This document shows, in pieces, positions 1-7,568 of a DNA stretch of 15,976 nucleotides. The first letter of the stretch is position 1. Every line of letters starts with the position of its first letter. The translations under genes were made by a program, and so were the position numbers. The stretch spans positions 1-15,976 of the forward strand of contig DUTQ01000322.1 of the NCBI GenBank assembly GCA_012841995.1, given 5' to 3'. The notes beneath the pieces were generated by a model. That model saw only the letters and a list, made by a program, of their open reading frames with translations, did no database searches and was not told the origin of the DNA. Source of the stretch: Thermoanaerobacterales bacterium. Its GTDB lineage: Bacteria; Bacillota; Thermosediminibacteria; Thermosediminibacterales; Tepidanaerobacteraceae.

Positions 1-200
1 CCGTTTATCAATATATTATATATGGATTTTTCTATCCTTGTCTTATCCACTCCTACACCACTGGTAGAATTGCCTTGAGGGTCAATATCCACTAATAAAA
101 TATACTGACCAAGTTCTCCAAGACAAGCAGCAAGGTTTACAGCAGTTGTGGTTTTCCCTACTCCACCTTTTTGATTTGCAATGGCAATTATCTTTGACAT
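1..200 (-). CDS. soj: Soj/ParA chromosome-partitioning ATPase, N-terminal part (3' end outside window)
   Basis: Deviant Walker-A ATPase of the ParA/MinD family. With ParB/Spo0J it acts in origin segregation and, in Bacillus, modulates DnaA activity. Only 66 codons are visible; the gene continues past the left edge. The peptide starts [20 protein letters not shown]. The deviant Walker A KGGVGKTT lies at residues 11-18 with the signature Lys at 11, and the Walker A' DIDPQGN at 38-44. ATG at 198-200 matches the normal family N-terminus. An in-frame upstream ATG at 219-221 would add seven residues that are not typical. No SD sits directly before either ATG; the only purine-rich tract is about 45 nt upstream of the chosen start. 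A promoter-like pair lies at 386-414. The gene follows noc, as in Bacillus, and is separated from it by a strong terminator, so it probably has its own promoter. Family assignment is secure; the exact start is less so. Confidence 0.95.
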   Translation of the reverse strand, partial: MSKIIAIANQKGGVGKTTTAVNLAACLGELGQYILLVDIDPQGNSTSGVGVDKTRIEKSIYNILIN

Positions 201-212
201 GTTTTGAAACGT

Positions 213-257
213 TAAGCACATTGTTTTACAGTGCTTATGTCTCGCTCCCTCCCTTCC
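213..257 (-). promoter_or_regulatory. soj leader: distant purine tract plus hairpin
   Basis: Read on the minus strand, the purine tract GGAAGGGAGGGAGCGAG (about 241-257) is the only SD-like element before soj, but it lies about 45 nt from the ATG at 200. Between them is a perfect 7-bp inverted repeat (TAAGCAC at 213-219, GTGCTTA at 231-237) around an 11-nt loop. Folding it would bring the purine tract closer to the start. The alternative in-frame ATG (219-221) lies inside the hairpin. A regulatory role is inference. Confidence 0.35.
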
Positions 258-385
258 ACGCATATGTTATGATTTTTTGTTAAATTTAGTGTAGAAATTT
301 TTATGAATGTGAATATGGCGACTAAATCCCTTTTAAAATAAGACTATAAATATATTATATATTATACATTATATTACTTTCTTTT

Positions 386-414
386 TTTATACTGTTTTTC
401 CTTCTTTATTGCAA
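386..414 (-). promoter_or_regulatory. Putative sigma-A promoter for soj
   Basis: On the minus strand, TTGCAA (409-414) is followed after exactly 17 bp by TATAAA (386-391). This is a plausible housekeeping promoter just downstream of the noc terminator and would give soj a leader of about 180 nt. The surrounding DNA is very AT-rich, so a chance match is possible. Confidence 0.45.
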
Positions 415-435
415 ATTATAATTAAAGCTCCCTTT

Positions 436-484
436 AAAAAAAAATAAAAAAAATGGTTCCTACCTTTTTGGCAACTGAACCATT
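436..484 (-). terminator. Rho-independent terminator of noc, spanning its stop codon
   Basis: On the minus strand, AATGGTTC and GAACCATT (484-477 and 459-452) form a perfect 8-bp stem. An inner stem TGCC/GGTA closes an AAAAA loop. A nearly unbroken T tract (T8-A-T9, covering 453-436) follows. The noc stop codon (460-462) lies inside the structure, so the last codons of noc encode the left arm. It should end the rpmH-to-noc transcription unit and insulate soj. Confidence 0.85.
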
Positions 485-1266
485 ACTTCTATATAATCTC
501 CTCGGTCTATTTCATTGTATTTCACATCAATCCCAGCGTCTTTTACTGTGGTCACTAAGCTCTTTACAGAGTTGACAAAAATCCTTACATCCTTTATGGC
601 AATTTTAAAAGCCCTTTTGTTCTTTTTCTTGTTAGAGCGGATTTTTTCTATCATCTTTTCTATTATTTCTTCAGTCTGTCTAACGCTTAGATTGTTTTGC
701 AATATCTTGCTTAATACTTTTTTTTGTAGCTTTTCATCAGGTAGTTTCAAAAGTGCTCGAGCATGTCTCTCACTTAATTTTTCTTGCGATATTATACTTA
801 AAACATCTGGCGGCAGTTTTAGTATCCTTATCTTATTAGCTATAGTCGACTGGCTCTTGCCGAGCTTTAAAGCTAACTGTTCTTGTGTCAAACCATGTTC
901 CTGCATCAACTGTCGATAGCCTTCAGCCTCTTCTAAAAAGTTCAGGTTTTCCCGCTGTAAGTTTTCTACAAGGGCAAGAATAGCTGTCTCTGATTCACCG
1001 GCATCTTTGATCAAAGCCGGAATCTCTTTATGGCCAGCTTTAATGCAAGCCCTCCATCGCCTTTCTCCGGCAATAATCTCGTAATTGCCTTTACTTGTCT
1101 TTCTGACCACTATTGGCTGTAATACTCCATAGTTTTGTATAGAGTTAGTAAGTTCATTTAGTGCTTCATCATCGAATTCTTTTCTTGGCTGATTGGCATT
1201 TGGCACAATTTCATCAAGCGGGATGTTTACCACATTCAGGTTTGACGGTTTCTTGTCCCCCCACAA
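460..1266 (-). CDS. noc: Noc, nucleoid occlusion protein (ParB family)
   Basis: ParB-like CTP-dependent DNA clamp; in Bacillus, Noc blocks Z-ring assembly over the nucleoid. It has 268 residues. The ParB N-terminal domain includes GERRWRA at 67-73 and ENLQRE at 101-106 (CTP-binding motifs). The helix-turn-helix at about 125-152 reads GKSQSTIANKIRILKLP, which matches Noc (Bacillus GKGQSTIANKLRLLKLP) rather than Spo0J at the specificity positions. The C-terminal dimerisation part ends IEVMVQLPKR, also Noc-like. Position next to rsmG agrees. The start is TTG at 1264-1266, preceded by the purine SD GAGAGGGGTGG; an in-frame stop lies a few codons upstream and no ATG or GTG lies between. The N-terminus (MWGDKKPSNLNVVNIPL) is short and lacks the phenylalanine-rich amphipathic helix that anchors Bacillus Noc to the membrane. 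Assignment as Noc is strong; membrane recruitment is doubtful. Confidence 0.93.
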   Translation of the reverse strand: MWGDKKPSNLNVVNIPLDEIVPNANQPRKEFDDEALNELTNSIQNYGVLQPIVVRKTSKGNYEIIAGERRWRACIKAGHKEIPALIKDAGESETAILALVENLQRENLNFLEEAEGYRQLMQEHGLTQEQLALKLGKSQSTIANKIRILKLPPDVLSIISQEKLSERHARALLKLPDEKLQKKVLSKILQNNLSVRQTEEIIEKMIEKIRSNKKKNKRAFKIAIKDVRIFVNSVKSLVTTVKDAGIDVKYNEIDRGDYIEVMVQLPKR

Positions 1267-1501
1267 CTCTAGCCACCCCTCTCTATGTTCTCTCTAATTC
1301 TAATTTTATCCAGAAGCATTGCAATTGTTAGAAACTCTTATGATATTAAGATGATGGCAAACAGAATATAGTAACTTGAAACTGTTTATAGATTACGTAA
1401 AAGGTGTGGTTAAAATCACACCTAATGCTCCTAGATTATTTCCCTATATTGTTATTCTAGATACTTTGCTGTAATCCTCTTTATGTGGGAAATATTTCAT
1501 T
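1267..1501. other. rsmG-noc intergenic region (235 bp)
   Basis: This AT-rich gap separates rsmG from noc, both on the minus strand. It has one clear hairpin (1402-1423) and no open reading frame with family resemblance. I see no convincing -35/-10 pair for noc; the best is CTAACA, 17 bp, TAAAAT close to the start, which is weak. Two half-sites resembling halves of the Noc-binding sequence occur (TATTTCCC at 1437-1444 and GGGAAATA at 1487-1494), but they are 42 bp apart and do not form the palindrome. Confidence 0.5.
1399..1423 (-). terminator. Hairpin between rsmG and noc, weak terminator or attenuator
   Basis: AGGTGTGG (1402-1409) and TCACACCT (1416-1423) pair over 8 bp, with one G-T wobble next to a 6-nt loop. 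On the minus strand only a four-T run (1402-1399) follows, and its first T is part of the stem. Termination would therefore be partial, and rsmG transcripts may read into noc. Confidence 0.45.
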
Positions 1502-2224
1502 TTAAAGTGGTTTTTTTGCTGGAATTCCAGGTCTTCTGGGATAATCTGCCGGTGTTTTGCCTATTTTTTTTATTAACACCAAAGTCCTTTTATTCTCATT
1601 ATCCAAACTGTAATCTATTATTTCTTCTATCTTTCCTTTTAAAACCCTTATTGAGTTCTTTGCTTCTGAAATCTCCTGTTTAGGATCCTCGCCTTTCATC
1701 GCAACAAAGGTTCCACCAATTCTCACAAAAGGTAGGCACAATTCCAACAGTACATTTAGTGAAGACACAGCTCTTGCCACCGCTATATCATATTTCTCGC
1801 GAAAATCTCGTTTTTTTGCTGCATTCTCTGCCCTATCATTTATTATGATTACATCTGTTAATTTCATTTGTTCTAAAGCATACTGTATAAAATTTGCTTT
1901 TTTCCTTTGAGACTCAAGCAGTGAAACATGTAAATCCGGTCTTAACAATTTAATTAAGATTCCTGGTATCCCTGGTCCGGTTCCTATATCTATGATTTTG
2001 CTATCTTTCTTCACGCAAACTCTATTAATTACCATAAGTGAATCAATAACATGTTTTTTTATAAAATCATCGCTGTTTGTAATTCGCGTGAGATTAATCT
2101 TTTCATTCCATTCAAGCAAAATACTCTTGAATTGCTCAATCTTCACTGCTGTCTGTTCATCTATAAAGATATTGTTTTTACTCGCTTCATTAATCAAATC
2201 AGATACAAAATCTTGTTTATCCAC
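1502..2224 (-). CDS. rsmG: RsmG, 16S rRNA (guanine-N7) methyltransferase
   Basis: SAM-dependent methyltransferase (formerly GidB) that makes m7G in the 530 loop of 16S rRNA; loss gives low-level streptomycin resistance in several bacteria. It has 240 residues, normal for the family. Visible motifs are [14 protein letters not shown] (36-49), the SAM-binding glycine loop [12 protein letters not shown] (77-88) and the conserved ARAVSSL (about 149-155). The start is GTG at 2222-2224, preceded by GGAAGAGGACAA as SD. It overlaps the mnmG stop by 8 nt (shared GTGGATAA), a typical translational-coupling arrangement. Downstream on the same strand lies noc after a gap with a weak hairpin. Confidence 0.97.
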   Translation of the reverse strand: MDKQDFVSDLINEASKNNIFIDEQTAVKIEQFKSILLEWNEKINLTRITNSDDFIKKHVIDSLMVINRVCVKKDSKIIDIGTGPGIPGILIKLLRPDLHVSLLESQRKKANFIQYALEQMKLTDVIIINDRAENAAKKRDFREKYDIAVARAVSSLNVLLELCLPFVRIGGTFVAMKGEDPKQEISEAKNSIRVLKGKIEEIIDYSLDNENKRTLVLIKKIGKTPADYPRRPGIPAKKPL

Positions 2225-4106
2225 TTGTCCTCTTCCTTTTTTGAGCTTCTAAATAAATTAATAAAACAGTAATGTCTGCCGGGGTTACTCCTGAAATCCT
2301 TGAAGCCTGACCGATAGAGAGCGGCATAACCTCTTTTAGTTTTTCACGTGCTTCAATCCTCAATCCATGGATATCGTCATAATTAATGTCTTCTGGTATT
2401 CTTTTATTTTCCATCTTCTTATGTCTATTTATCTGGTTTATCTGTCTCTTTATATATCCTTCATAAGTAACTGCAATTTCTACCTGTTCTATAATTTCAG
2501 AAGGCAACTCTTCTCTTGTTTCATCAAGTTCCTTTAAAGATTCATAGCTTATCTCTGGTCTTTTTAAAAGTTCTTCAAGTGTTACAGGTGTATTAATAGG
2601 AGATGTATTAAGTTTTTTGAGTTTTTCATTGGTATCGCTATTTGGCGTAAGTTTTACAGAGCCTAATCTTTCAATCTCTTTTTCTATCATGCCTTTTTTG
2701 CAAATCATTTTTTTATACCTATCATCACTGATAAGCCCAATGTTATGGCCGATCTCCATAAGTCTCATATCTGCATTGTCCTGTCTTAAAACAAGCCTGT
2801 ATTCAGCCCTAGATGTCAGTATCCGATAAGGCTCCTTTACACCTTTTGTAACAAGGTCATCGATTAAAACCCCGATATAAGCATCTGACCGTTGAAGCAC
2901 CACAGGTTCTCTTTCTTTTATCTTCATGCATGCATTAATACCTGCTATTAAACCTTGAGCTGCAGCCTCTTCATATCCTGAAGTCCCGTTTATCTGCCCT
3001 GCCATATAAAGACCGTCAATTTTTTTCGCTTCCAAGGTAGGCTTTAGTTGTGTCGGAATGACAAAATCATACTCTATTGCATAGCCAAATCGCATGATCT
3101 TTGCATTTTCCAATCCTTTTACAGACCTTGTCATTTGAATCTGCACATCCACAGGAAGGCTTGTCGAAAGCCCTTGAATATACATTTCACTATTATTTAT
3201 TCCTTCAGGTTCAATGAAAATCTGATGGCTCTTTTTATCTTTAAAATTCACAACTTTTACCTCTATGCTTGGACAATACCTGGGGCCAGCTCCTTTGATC
3301 TGTCCCGAATAAAGAGGTGCCCTATATAGATTTTCCTCAATTATTTTGTGAGTCTCTTCATTGGAATAGGTGAGCCAACAGGATACCTGTTCTCTATTTA
3401 TTTTACCTGTGGTATAGGAAAAAGGGATAATCTCCTTATCACCTGGCTGTTCTATCATCTTTGAAAAATCAATAGAATCCTTGTGTATTCTAGGGGGTGT
3501 TCCTGTTTTAAATCTTCCCATTTCAAATCCTAAATCTATTAGTGAATTTGTGAGTTCATTGGCGGGAAATAATCCATTTGGCCCGCCGTTATAACTTACA
3601 TCACCTACATATATCTTACCGCAAAGATAAACACCAGTCGTGAGGATAACGGCATTTGCATAATATACTCCGCCTGTCTTTGTAACAACCCCTATAACCT
3701 TCTGTCCTTTTACCAAGATCTTTACAATCTCTTCCTGAATCAAATCCAGATTTTCCTGAAGCTCCAGGCTATACCTCATTGAATACTGGTAAGCTATTTT
3801 ATCTGCCTGTGCTCTCAAAGCCCTTACAGCAGGGCCTTTTTTTGTATTTAGCATCCTAACTTGAATAAATGTCTTGTCCAGATTTATCGCCATCTGACCG
3901 CCTAATGCATCTATTTCTCGAACTAGATGGCCTTTGCCAGGTCCTCCGATTGACGGATTACATGCCATAAGTGCTACACTGTCTAAGTTTATTGTAAACG
4001 CAACAGTTTTAAGTCCAAGGCGGGCTGCAGCCAAAGCAGCTTCACAACCAGCATGTCCAGCTCCCACAACTATGACATCATAAGTTCCTGCAGTATATTG
4101 TGTCAT
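2217..4106 (-). CDS. mnmG: MnmG (GidA), FAD-dependent tRNA U34 carboxymethylaminomethyl-modification subunit
   Basis: With MnmE, it adds the cmnm5 group to wobble uridine 34 of certain tRNAs, using FAD, NADH and methylene-tetrahydrofolate. It has 629 residues, as usual. The Rossmann FAD loop [12 protein letters not shown] lies at 14-25, the conserved [11 protein letters not shown] at 272-282 includes the catalytic-type Cys278, [16 protein letters not shown] lies at 370-385, [16 protein letters not shown] at 431-446, and the C-terminal MnmE-binding part contains [20 protein letters not shown] at 4104-4106 is chosen because AAGGTGA lies four bases before it and the N-terminus matches the family; a TTG at 4142 inside mnmE would only add a non-conserved extension. 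It begins 10 nt after the mnmE stop. One oddity is Val283 in the usual IEDK segment. Confidence 0.98.
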   Translation of the reverse strand: MTQYTAGTYDVIVVGAGHAGCEAALAAARLGLKTVAFTINLDSVALMACNPSIGGPGKGHLVREIDALGGQMAINLDKTFIQVRMLNTKKGPAVRALRAQADKIAYQYSMRYSLELQENLDLIQEEIVKILVKGQKVIGVVTKTGGVYYANAVILTTGVYLCGKIYVGDVSYNGGPNGLFPANELTNSLIDLGFEMGRFKTGTPPRIHKDSIDFSKMIEQPGDKEIIPFSYTTGKINREQVSCWLTYSNEETHKIIEENLYRAPLYSGQIKGAGPRYCPSIEVKVVNFKDKKSHQIFIEPEGINNSEMYIQGLSTSLPVDVQIQMTRSVKGLENAKIMRFGYAIEYDFVIPTQLKPTLEAKKIDGLYMAGQINGTSGYEEAAAQGLIAGINACMKIKEREPVVLQRSDAYIGVLIDDLVTKGVKEPYRILTSRAEYRLVLRQDNADMRLMEIGHNIGLISDDRYKKMICKKGMIEKEIERLGSVKLTPNSDTNEKLKKLNTSPINTPVTLEELLKRPEISYESLKELDETREELPSEIIEQVEIAVTYEGYIKRQINQINRHKKMENKRIPEDINYDDIHGLRIEAREKLKEVMPLSIGQASRISGVTPADITVLLIYLEAQKRKRTSG

Positions 4107-4116
4107 CAAATCACCT

Positions 4117-5505
4117 TCATTTTCCGATGCAAAAGTTTTCAAATATAGCTGTTATTATATTATCACTTACAGTATCCCCGGTTATTTCCCCAAGCTTTTC
4201 CCAGGCCTGTCTAATATCCAACTCAACAACCTCTACCGGCATTTGATTTGCCATTGATTCTATAGCTAAATCCAAAGACTCTTTGGCCTTTTGCATAACT
4301 TGTCTTTGTCTCTCTCCTGCTATAATAGCGTGTTCGTCTAAAAAACCTATTTCTTGCTCAACCGCATCGTATATAGCTTGTTTTAATTCATCAATACCCT
4401 CTTCTTTAAGTGCAGAAACTTTGACAATTTTTTTGCCAGGTAAAAGCTCTTCAATAGTTTTTTGTTCAAATTTTAAAGGCAAGTCTACTTTGTTTAAAAC
4501 GACAATCGTAAACTTATCCTTTACCTTATCAATTAAATACAAGTCATCATCTGTCATATTTCGAGAAGCATCTACAGTAAATAAAATCATTTGGGCCTCA
4601 TCCAGATAATCCATTGCCCGCCTTATTCCGATGCTCTCTACTTTATCTTTGGTCCTCCTTATACCTGCAGTGTCTATTATTTTTATGGGAATGCCTTTTA
4701 TATCCACATACTCTTCAATCACATCTCGTGTTGTCCCCGGGATATCAGTAACTATGGCACGCTCCTCTTTTAATAGAGCATTTAGCAAAGATGACTTACC
4801 CACATTTGTATTACCCAATATCAAAGTAGATATTCCGTCACGCATTATCTTTCCCGCACCAGAATTTTGTATTAGTCGGTCCAATACAACCCTTGTATCC
4901 TCAATTTCTTGTTTTATATGGGATAAATCAGCCTCGGGAATATCTTCTTCTGGGAAATCTATATTTGCCTCAATATGCACAATAATCGAAAGCAAATTTT
5001 TTCTTATGTCCTGTACCCTATCAGACAGTCCACCGGCAAGTTGCCGATTTGCCATTACAAGAGCTCTTTCGGTTTTAGCTCGTATGACATCTATAACAGC
5101 TTCAGCCTGAGATAGATCTATTCTTCCGTTTAAGAAAGCTCTCTTGGTAAATTCACCAGGGTCAGCAATGCGAACTTCATCTCTTAAAGTAAGATCCAAT
5201 ATCTTTTTTTGCGCCATTAACCCACCATGGCAGTTTATTTCAACCATGTCTTCTCTGGTATAAGTGTGAGGGGCCTTAAAAAAAACTATAAGAACTTCAT
5301 CTATAACCTCATGAGTTTCAGGGTCAACTATATTTCCAAGATATAGTTTTCTATTTTCAAACTTATCTATATCTCTTTTTGATCTTGGTTTAAATATTTT
5401 TTTTGCCACCTGAAAAGACCTATCTCCACTTAAGCGGACAATACCAATCCCGCCCTCGCCAATAGGTGTTGATATGGCAGCAATAGTATCAGCTACTGCA
5501 CTCAT
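4117..5505 (-). CDS. mnmE: MnmE (TrmE/ThdF), tRNA-modification GTPase
   Basis: K+-activated GTPase partner of MnmG in wobble U34 modification. It has 462 residues, typical for the family. In order: an N-terminal folate-binding domain (about 1-118), a helical domain, a G domain with G1 GNTNVGKS (231-238), G2/TTRD (258-261), G3 DTAG (278-281) and G4 NKVD (338-341), and the C-terminal signature FCIGK with Cys460-adjacent residues complete to the stop. ATG at 5503-5505 is used, 8 nt after AAAGGAG; a TTG immediately before it is the alternative. It follows jag after a 64-nt gap with a terminator-like hairpin, so its transcription may be partly uncoupled from the upstream genes. It is directly upstream of mnmG, its functional partner. 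Confidence 0.98.
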   Translation of the reverse strand: MSAVADTIAAISTPIGEGGIGIVRLSGDRSFQVAKKIFKPRSKRDIDKFENRKLYLGNIVDPETHEVIDEVLIVFFKAPHTYTREDMVEINCHGGLMAQKKILDLTLRDEVRIADPGEFTKRAFLNGRIDLSQAEAVIDVIRAKTERALVMANRQLAGGLSDRVQDIRKNLLSIIVHIEANIDFPEEDIPEADLSHIKQEIEDTRVVLDRLIQNSGAGKIMRDGISTLILGNTNVGKSSLLNALLKEERAIVTDIPGTTRDVIEEYVDIKGIPIKIIDTAGIRRTKDKVESIGIRRAMDYLDEAQMILFTVDASRNMTDDDLYLIDKVKDKFTIVVLNKVDLPLKFEQKTIEELLPGKKIVKVSALKEEGIDELKQAIYDAVEQEIGFLDEHAIIAGERQRQVMQKAKESLDLAIESMANQMPVEVVELDIRQAWEKLGEITGDTVSDNIITAIFENFCIGK

Positions 5506-5520
5506 CAAAATTTCTCCTTT

Positions 5521-5553
5521 TTTTAATAAAGCCCCAGAAAAAGTTCCGGGGCT
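5521..5553 (-). terminator. Hairpin between jag and mnmE, partial terminator or attenuator
   Basis: AGCCCC (5530-5535) and GGGGCT (5548-5553) form a GC-rich 6-bp stem. It is extended past one A-C mismatch by a GAA/TTC triplet around a 4-nt loop. On the minus strand the hairpin is followed by TTTATTAAAA, a poor U tract, and then by the mnmE SD. It looks more like an attenuator or RNA-processing site than a full stop. Confidence 0.55.
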
Positions 5554-5569
5554 CTAACCAAAATAAAAG

Positions 5570-6184
5570 TCACTTCAATGATATTATGATTCTGCGATTG
5601 GGTTCTTCTCCTACACTTTTTGTAACAATTTCTTGATCGCTTTGCAAAGCGGTATGTATAATCCTTCTCTCATAGGCAAGCATTGGTTCCAATGAAAAAC
5701 TCTTCCTGGTAGACTTTACACGCCTTGCAATATTTTGTGCAAGCTTCTCTAGAGACTCTTCTCGCCTTTTTCTGTAGTTTTCAACATCAATAATTATGCG
5801 ATGATATTCCTGTGTATCCTTATTCACTACTAAATTTACTAAATACTGTATTGCATCCAGTGTACTGCCATGCCTACCTATTATAGGGCCTACATTTTCT
5901 CCTTTTATGTGAATTTTAATAAACTCACCTACATCTTCCAATTCAACGTCTACTGAGTATCCCAGACGTTTCATTAACTGCTCGACAAATTCTATAGCAA
6001 TTTCTTCAGGTTTCTTTTTTAGGGTAACGCGCACTTTCGCTGCTTTAGCAAGAAAACCTAAAATGCCTCTATTTCCCTCATCTAAAACTTCAATTTCTAC
6101 TTGGTCTCTGTCAGCATTTAAGTCTTTTAACGCTAACTCGACGGCATCCTCAACGGTTTTTGACTGTTTCTCAACATATCTCAT
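5570..6184 (-). CDS. jag: Jag/KhpB, RNA-binding KH-R3H protein
   Basis: Cytoplasmic RNA-binding protein, called Jag (SpoIIIJ-associated) in Bacillus and KhpB/EloR in streptococci, where it is linked to sRNA binding and cell elongation. With the chosen start it has 204 residues. The Jag-N domain (about 1-53, with EVLDEGNRGILGFL) is followed by a type II KH domain with GPIIGRHGSTLDAIQ (GxxG loop 103-106) and a C-terminal R3H domain with RRIIH (Arg173, His177). The upstream ATG at 6196 directly abuts the AGGAGG, leaving no spacing. The ATG at 6184, 12 nt from the SD and one base after the yidC stop, is therefore preferred, though the spacing is long. Placement directly after yidC is the usual spoIIIJ-jag pair. 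Confidence 0.95.
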   Translation of the reverse strand: MRYVEKQSKTVEDAVELALKDLNADRDQVEIEVLDEGNRGILGFLAKAAKVRVTLKKKPEEIAIEFVEQLMKRLGYSVDVELEDVGEFIKIHIKGENVGPIIGRHGSTLDAIQYLVNLVVNKDTQEYHRIIIDVENYRKRREESLEKLAQNIARRVKSTRKSFSLEPMLAYERRIIHTALQSDQEIVTKSVGEEPNRRIIISLK

Positions 6185-6185
6185 C

Positions 6186-6818
6186 TCATTTGACATCCTC
6201 CTTGACCGGAGCGGGGGAGCGCATTATTAAGAGTTGCTGTAATATCTGCACAATATTACTTACAACCCAATACAGAGCCAACCCTGATGGAAATTTTATA
6301 GCCATCCAACCTATTAAACATGCCATGACAATATTCATAGTGTTATTTGAGGCTTCAGGGCTTGCAGCAGGTGTAGCGATTTTAGAAGAAAGATAAGTGG
6401 TAATTGCAGCTAATATAGGTAAAATATAAAGAGAATCTGGTGCACCCAGGTCTTTTATCCACAAAAAACTTGCCTGTTCGAAGTCATATGTCTGTAATGA
6501 TCTAAATAGCGCAATAATGAAAGGAAACTGAATTAAAAGAGGAAGACACCCTCCCAAAGGATTAACCTTATTTTCCTGATACAGCTTCATAAGCTCTTTA
6601 TTTAATTTTTCCTTATCATTTTTGTACTTTTCCTGTAGCCTTTTTTGTTCAGGCGCTAATTCTTGCATTTTCTTTATTGAATGAAATTGTTGAAAACTAA
6701 AGGGTAAAAGCACTAGCTTAATTAACACCGTAATAATTATTATGGCAAGCCCGTAGTTTCCAGTATAGGAGAAAATGTAATCTAGCAGCTGCTTCATTAT
6801 GTTACCAAGAAAAGCCAT
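6186..6818 (-). CDS. yidC: YidC/Oxa1-family membrane protein insertase (SpoIIIJ-like)
   Basis: Inserts and folds inner-membrane proteins, alone or with SecYEG. With ATG at 6816-6818 (7 nt after GAGGGGGAGC) it has 210 residues; a TTG at 6839 would overlap the SD and is rejected. Hydrophobic segments fit the five-helix core: about 22-40, 88-106, 128-147, 160-177 and 178-196, with a charged helical hairpin (about 46-85) between the first two. There is no signal peptide and no lipobox Cys, unlike Bacillus SpoIIIJ. The hydrophilic-groove position in the first helix, normally Arg, appears to be Lys34 (TVLIKLVLLP). The C-terminus is short. It lies between yidD and jag, forming the usual rnpA-yidD-yidC-jag insertion block. 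Confidence 0.95.
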   Translation of the reverse strand: MAFLGNIMKQLLDYIFSYTGNYGLAIIIITVLIKLVLLPFSFQQFHSIKKMQELAPEQKRLQEKYKNDKEKLNKELMKLYQENKVNPLGGCLPLLIQFPFIIALFRSLQTYDFEQASFLWIKDLGAPDSLYILPILAAITTYLSSKIATPAASPEASNNTMNIVMACLIGWMAIKFPSGLALYWVVSNIVQILQQLLIMRSPAPVKEDVK

Positions 6819-6847
6819 TGAATTTGCTCCCCCTCGCAATCGTTATT

Positions 6848-6867
6848 TTAACTTAAAATCAAGTTAA
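6848..6867. repeat. Inverted repeat in the yidD-yidC gap
   Basis: TTAACTT (6848-6854) and AAGTTAA (6861-6867) form a perfect 7-bp stem with a 6-nt loop. It is AT-rich and no T tract follows on either strand, so it is not a convincing terminator. It lies about 40 nt upstream of the yidC start codon and could be an RNA-processing site. Confidence 0.3.
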
Positions 6868-6884
6868 TTCAATTATATTTATAT

Positions 6885-7094
6885 TCAAACGGGATCATAA
6901 CCACCTGGATTAAAAGGATGGCATCTCATTATTCTTTTAATTGCCTTTATCCCACCTGGTATAACCCCATATTTTTGTATAGCTTCAAGTGCATATTGAG
7001 AGCAAGTGGGGTAAAATCTACAAGTAGCCGGTTTTAAAGGAGAAATAAATTTCCTATAAAAGATTATAATTCCCATTATCATTCTTTTTATCAA
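6885..7094 (-). CDS. yidD: YidD, membrane protein insertion efficiency factor
   Basis: Small membrane-associated protein (DUF37) that assists YidC-dependent insertion. It has 69 residues. The diagnostic cysteine motif [14 protein letters not shown] begins at 25, [17 protein letters not shown] ends the protein, and an amphipathic N-terminal helix precedes FISPLKP. The start is uncertain. TTG at 7092-7094 follows an in-frame TAA directly and has AAAGG about 11 nt upstream. The ATG at codon 5 (7082) lacks an SD. Either start overlaps the 3' end of rnpA (by 41 nt for TTG), as is common for this pair. No truncation is apparent. Confidence 0.93.
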   Translation of the reverse strand: MIKRMIMGIIIFYRKFISPLKPATCRFYPTCSQYALEAIQKYGVIPGGIKAIKRIMRCHPFNPGGYDPV

Positions 7095-7425
7095 TTAACA
7101 ACCGACCTTTCTTTAGCATTTTTTTTAATTCATTCTCTATCTCCCAATAATCTAGTTTAACTATCTCAGGTTTTGCTTTTATGACAATATCAAACCCATT
7201 TTTTATAAATTCAAAATTGTTTCTGAATGCTTCTTTAATCCTTCGCTTAACCTTATTTCTTACTACACTTTTTCCAACCTTTTTTGAAACAGAAACACCT
7301 AAACGCGTATACTGTAAATTGTTTCGTTTAGTGTACATATTAAAAAAAGGGCCTATTCGTCTTTTTTTAGCTTTATAAACATCCATGAATTCAAAATTTT
7401 TTGTTAATCGTAGGCACCTTTTCAA
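7054..7425 (-). CDS. rnpA: RNase P protein component
   Basis: Basic protein subunit of RNase P, which helps the catalytic RNA mature tRNA 5' ends. It has 123 residues, slightly long for the family. The N-terminal LTKNFEF, the central [28 protein letters not shown] (41-68) with the [10 protein letters not shown] signature, and the following FDIVIKAKP are all diagnostic. The start is TTG at 7423-7425, with AGGAGGT 9 nt upstream; the first ATG (codon 14) would remove part of the conserved N-terminus. It follows rpmH by 143 nt and overlaps yidD at its 3' end. Confidence 0.96.
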   Translation of the reverse strand: MKRCLRLTKNFEFMDVYKAKKRRIGPFFNMYTKRNNLQYTRLGVSVSKKVGKSVVRNKVKRRIKEAFRNNFEFIKNGFDIVIKAKPEIVKLDYWEIENELKKMLKKGRLLIDKKNDNGNYNLL

Positions 7426-7503
7426 TAAAAAATTACCTCCTAATAAATCTTATTACTATTTATTATTGTCTGTTTATTAATAAATAACCCCTATATAGAC
7501 TAA

Positions 7504-7526
7504 TAAGCGGCCCAGAAGACCGCTTA
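7504..7526 (-). repeat. Hairpin between rpmH and rnpA
   Basis: TAAGCGG (7504-7510) and CCGCTTA (7520-7526) are a perfect 7-bp inverted repeat with a 9-nt loop. No T tract follows on the minus strand, so a full terminator is unlikely. An attenuating or RNase-processing hairpin that sets rpmH above rnpA expression would fit the large difference in product demand. That role is inference. Confidence 0.45.
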
Positions 7527-7568
7527 ATGCACCTTGTTTTAAACTGTAGTCAAAGGTTCTCATATTGC

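Noticed and set aside
350..376. AT-rich run in the noc-soj gap considered as a second unwinding region or satellite
   Set aside because: No DnaA boxes or regular repeat unit nearby; it is ordinary AT-rich spacer DNA that may contribute to promoter activity.
515..919. Plus-strand open frame of 134 codons opposite noc
   Set aside because: It is antisense to a well-supported gene, has no SD and the product shows only hydrophobic low-complexity residues.
1437..1494. TATTTCCC and GGGAAATA half-sites resembling a Noc-binding site near noc
   Set aside because: The halves are separated by 42 bp rather than joined, so they do not form the known palindrome; the AT-rich context makes such 8-mers common.
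2341..2356. TTTTTCACGTGCTTCA-like sequence in mnmG resembling a parS site
   Set aside because: Only 12 of 16 positions match the TGTTTCACGTGAAACA palindrome and one arm is lost, so it is probably chance in coding DNA.
4631..5110. Plus-strand open frame of 159 codons opposite mnmE
   Set aside because: Shadow of the conserved GTPase frame; Ser/Ile-rich product with no recognisable domain.
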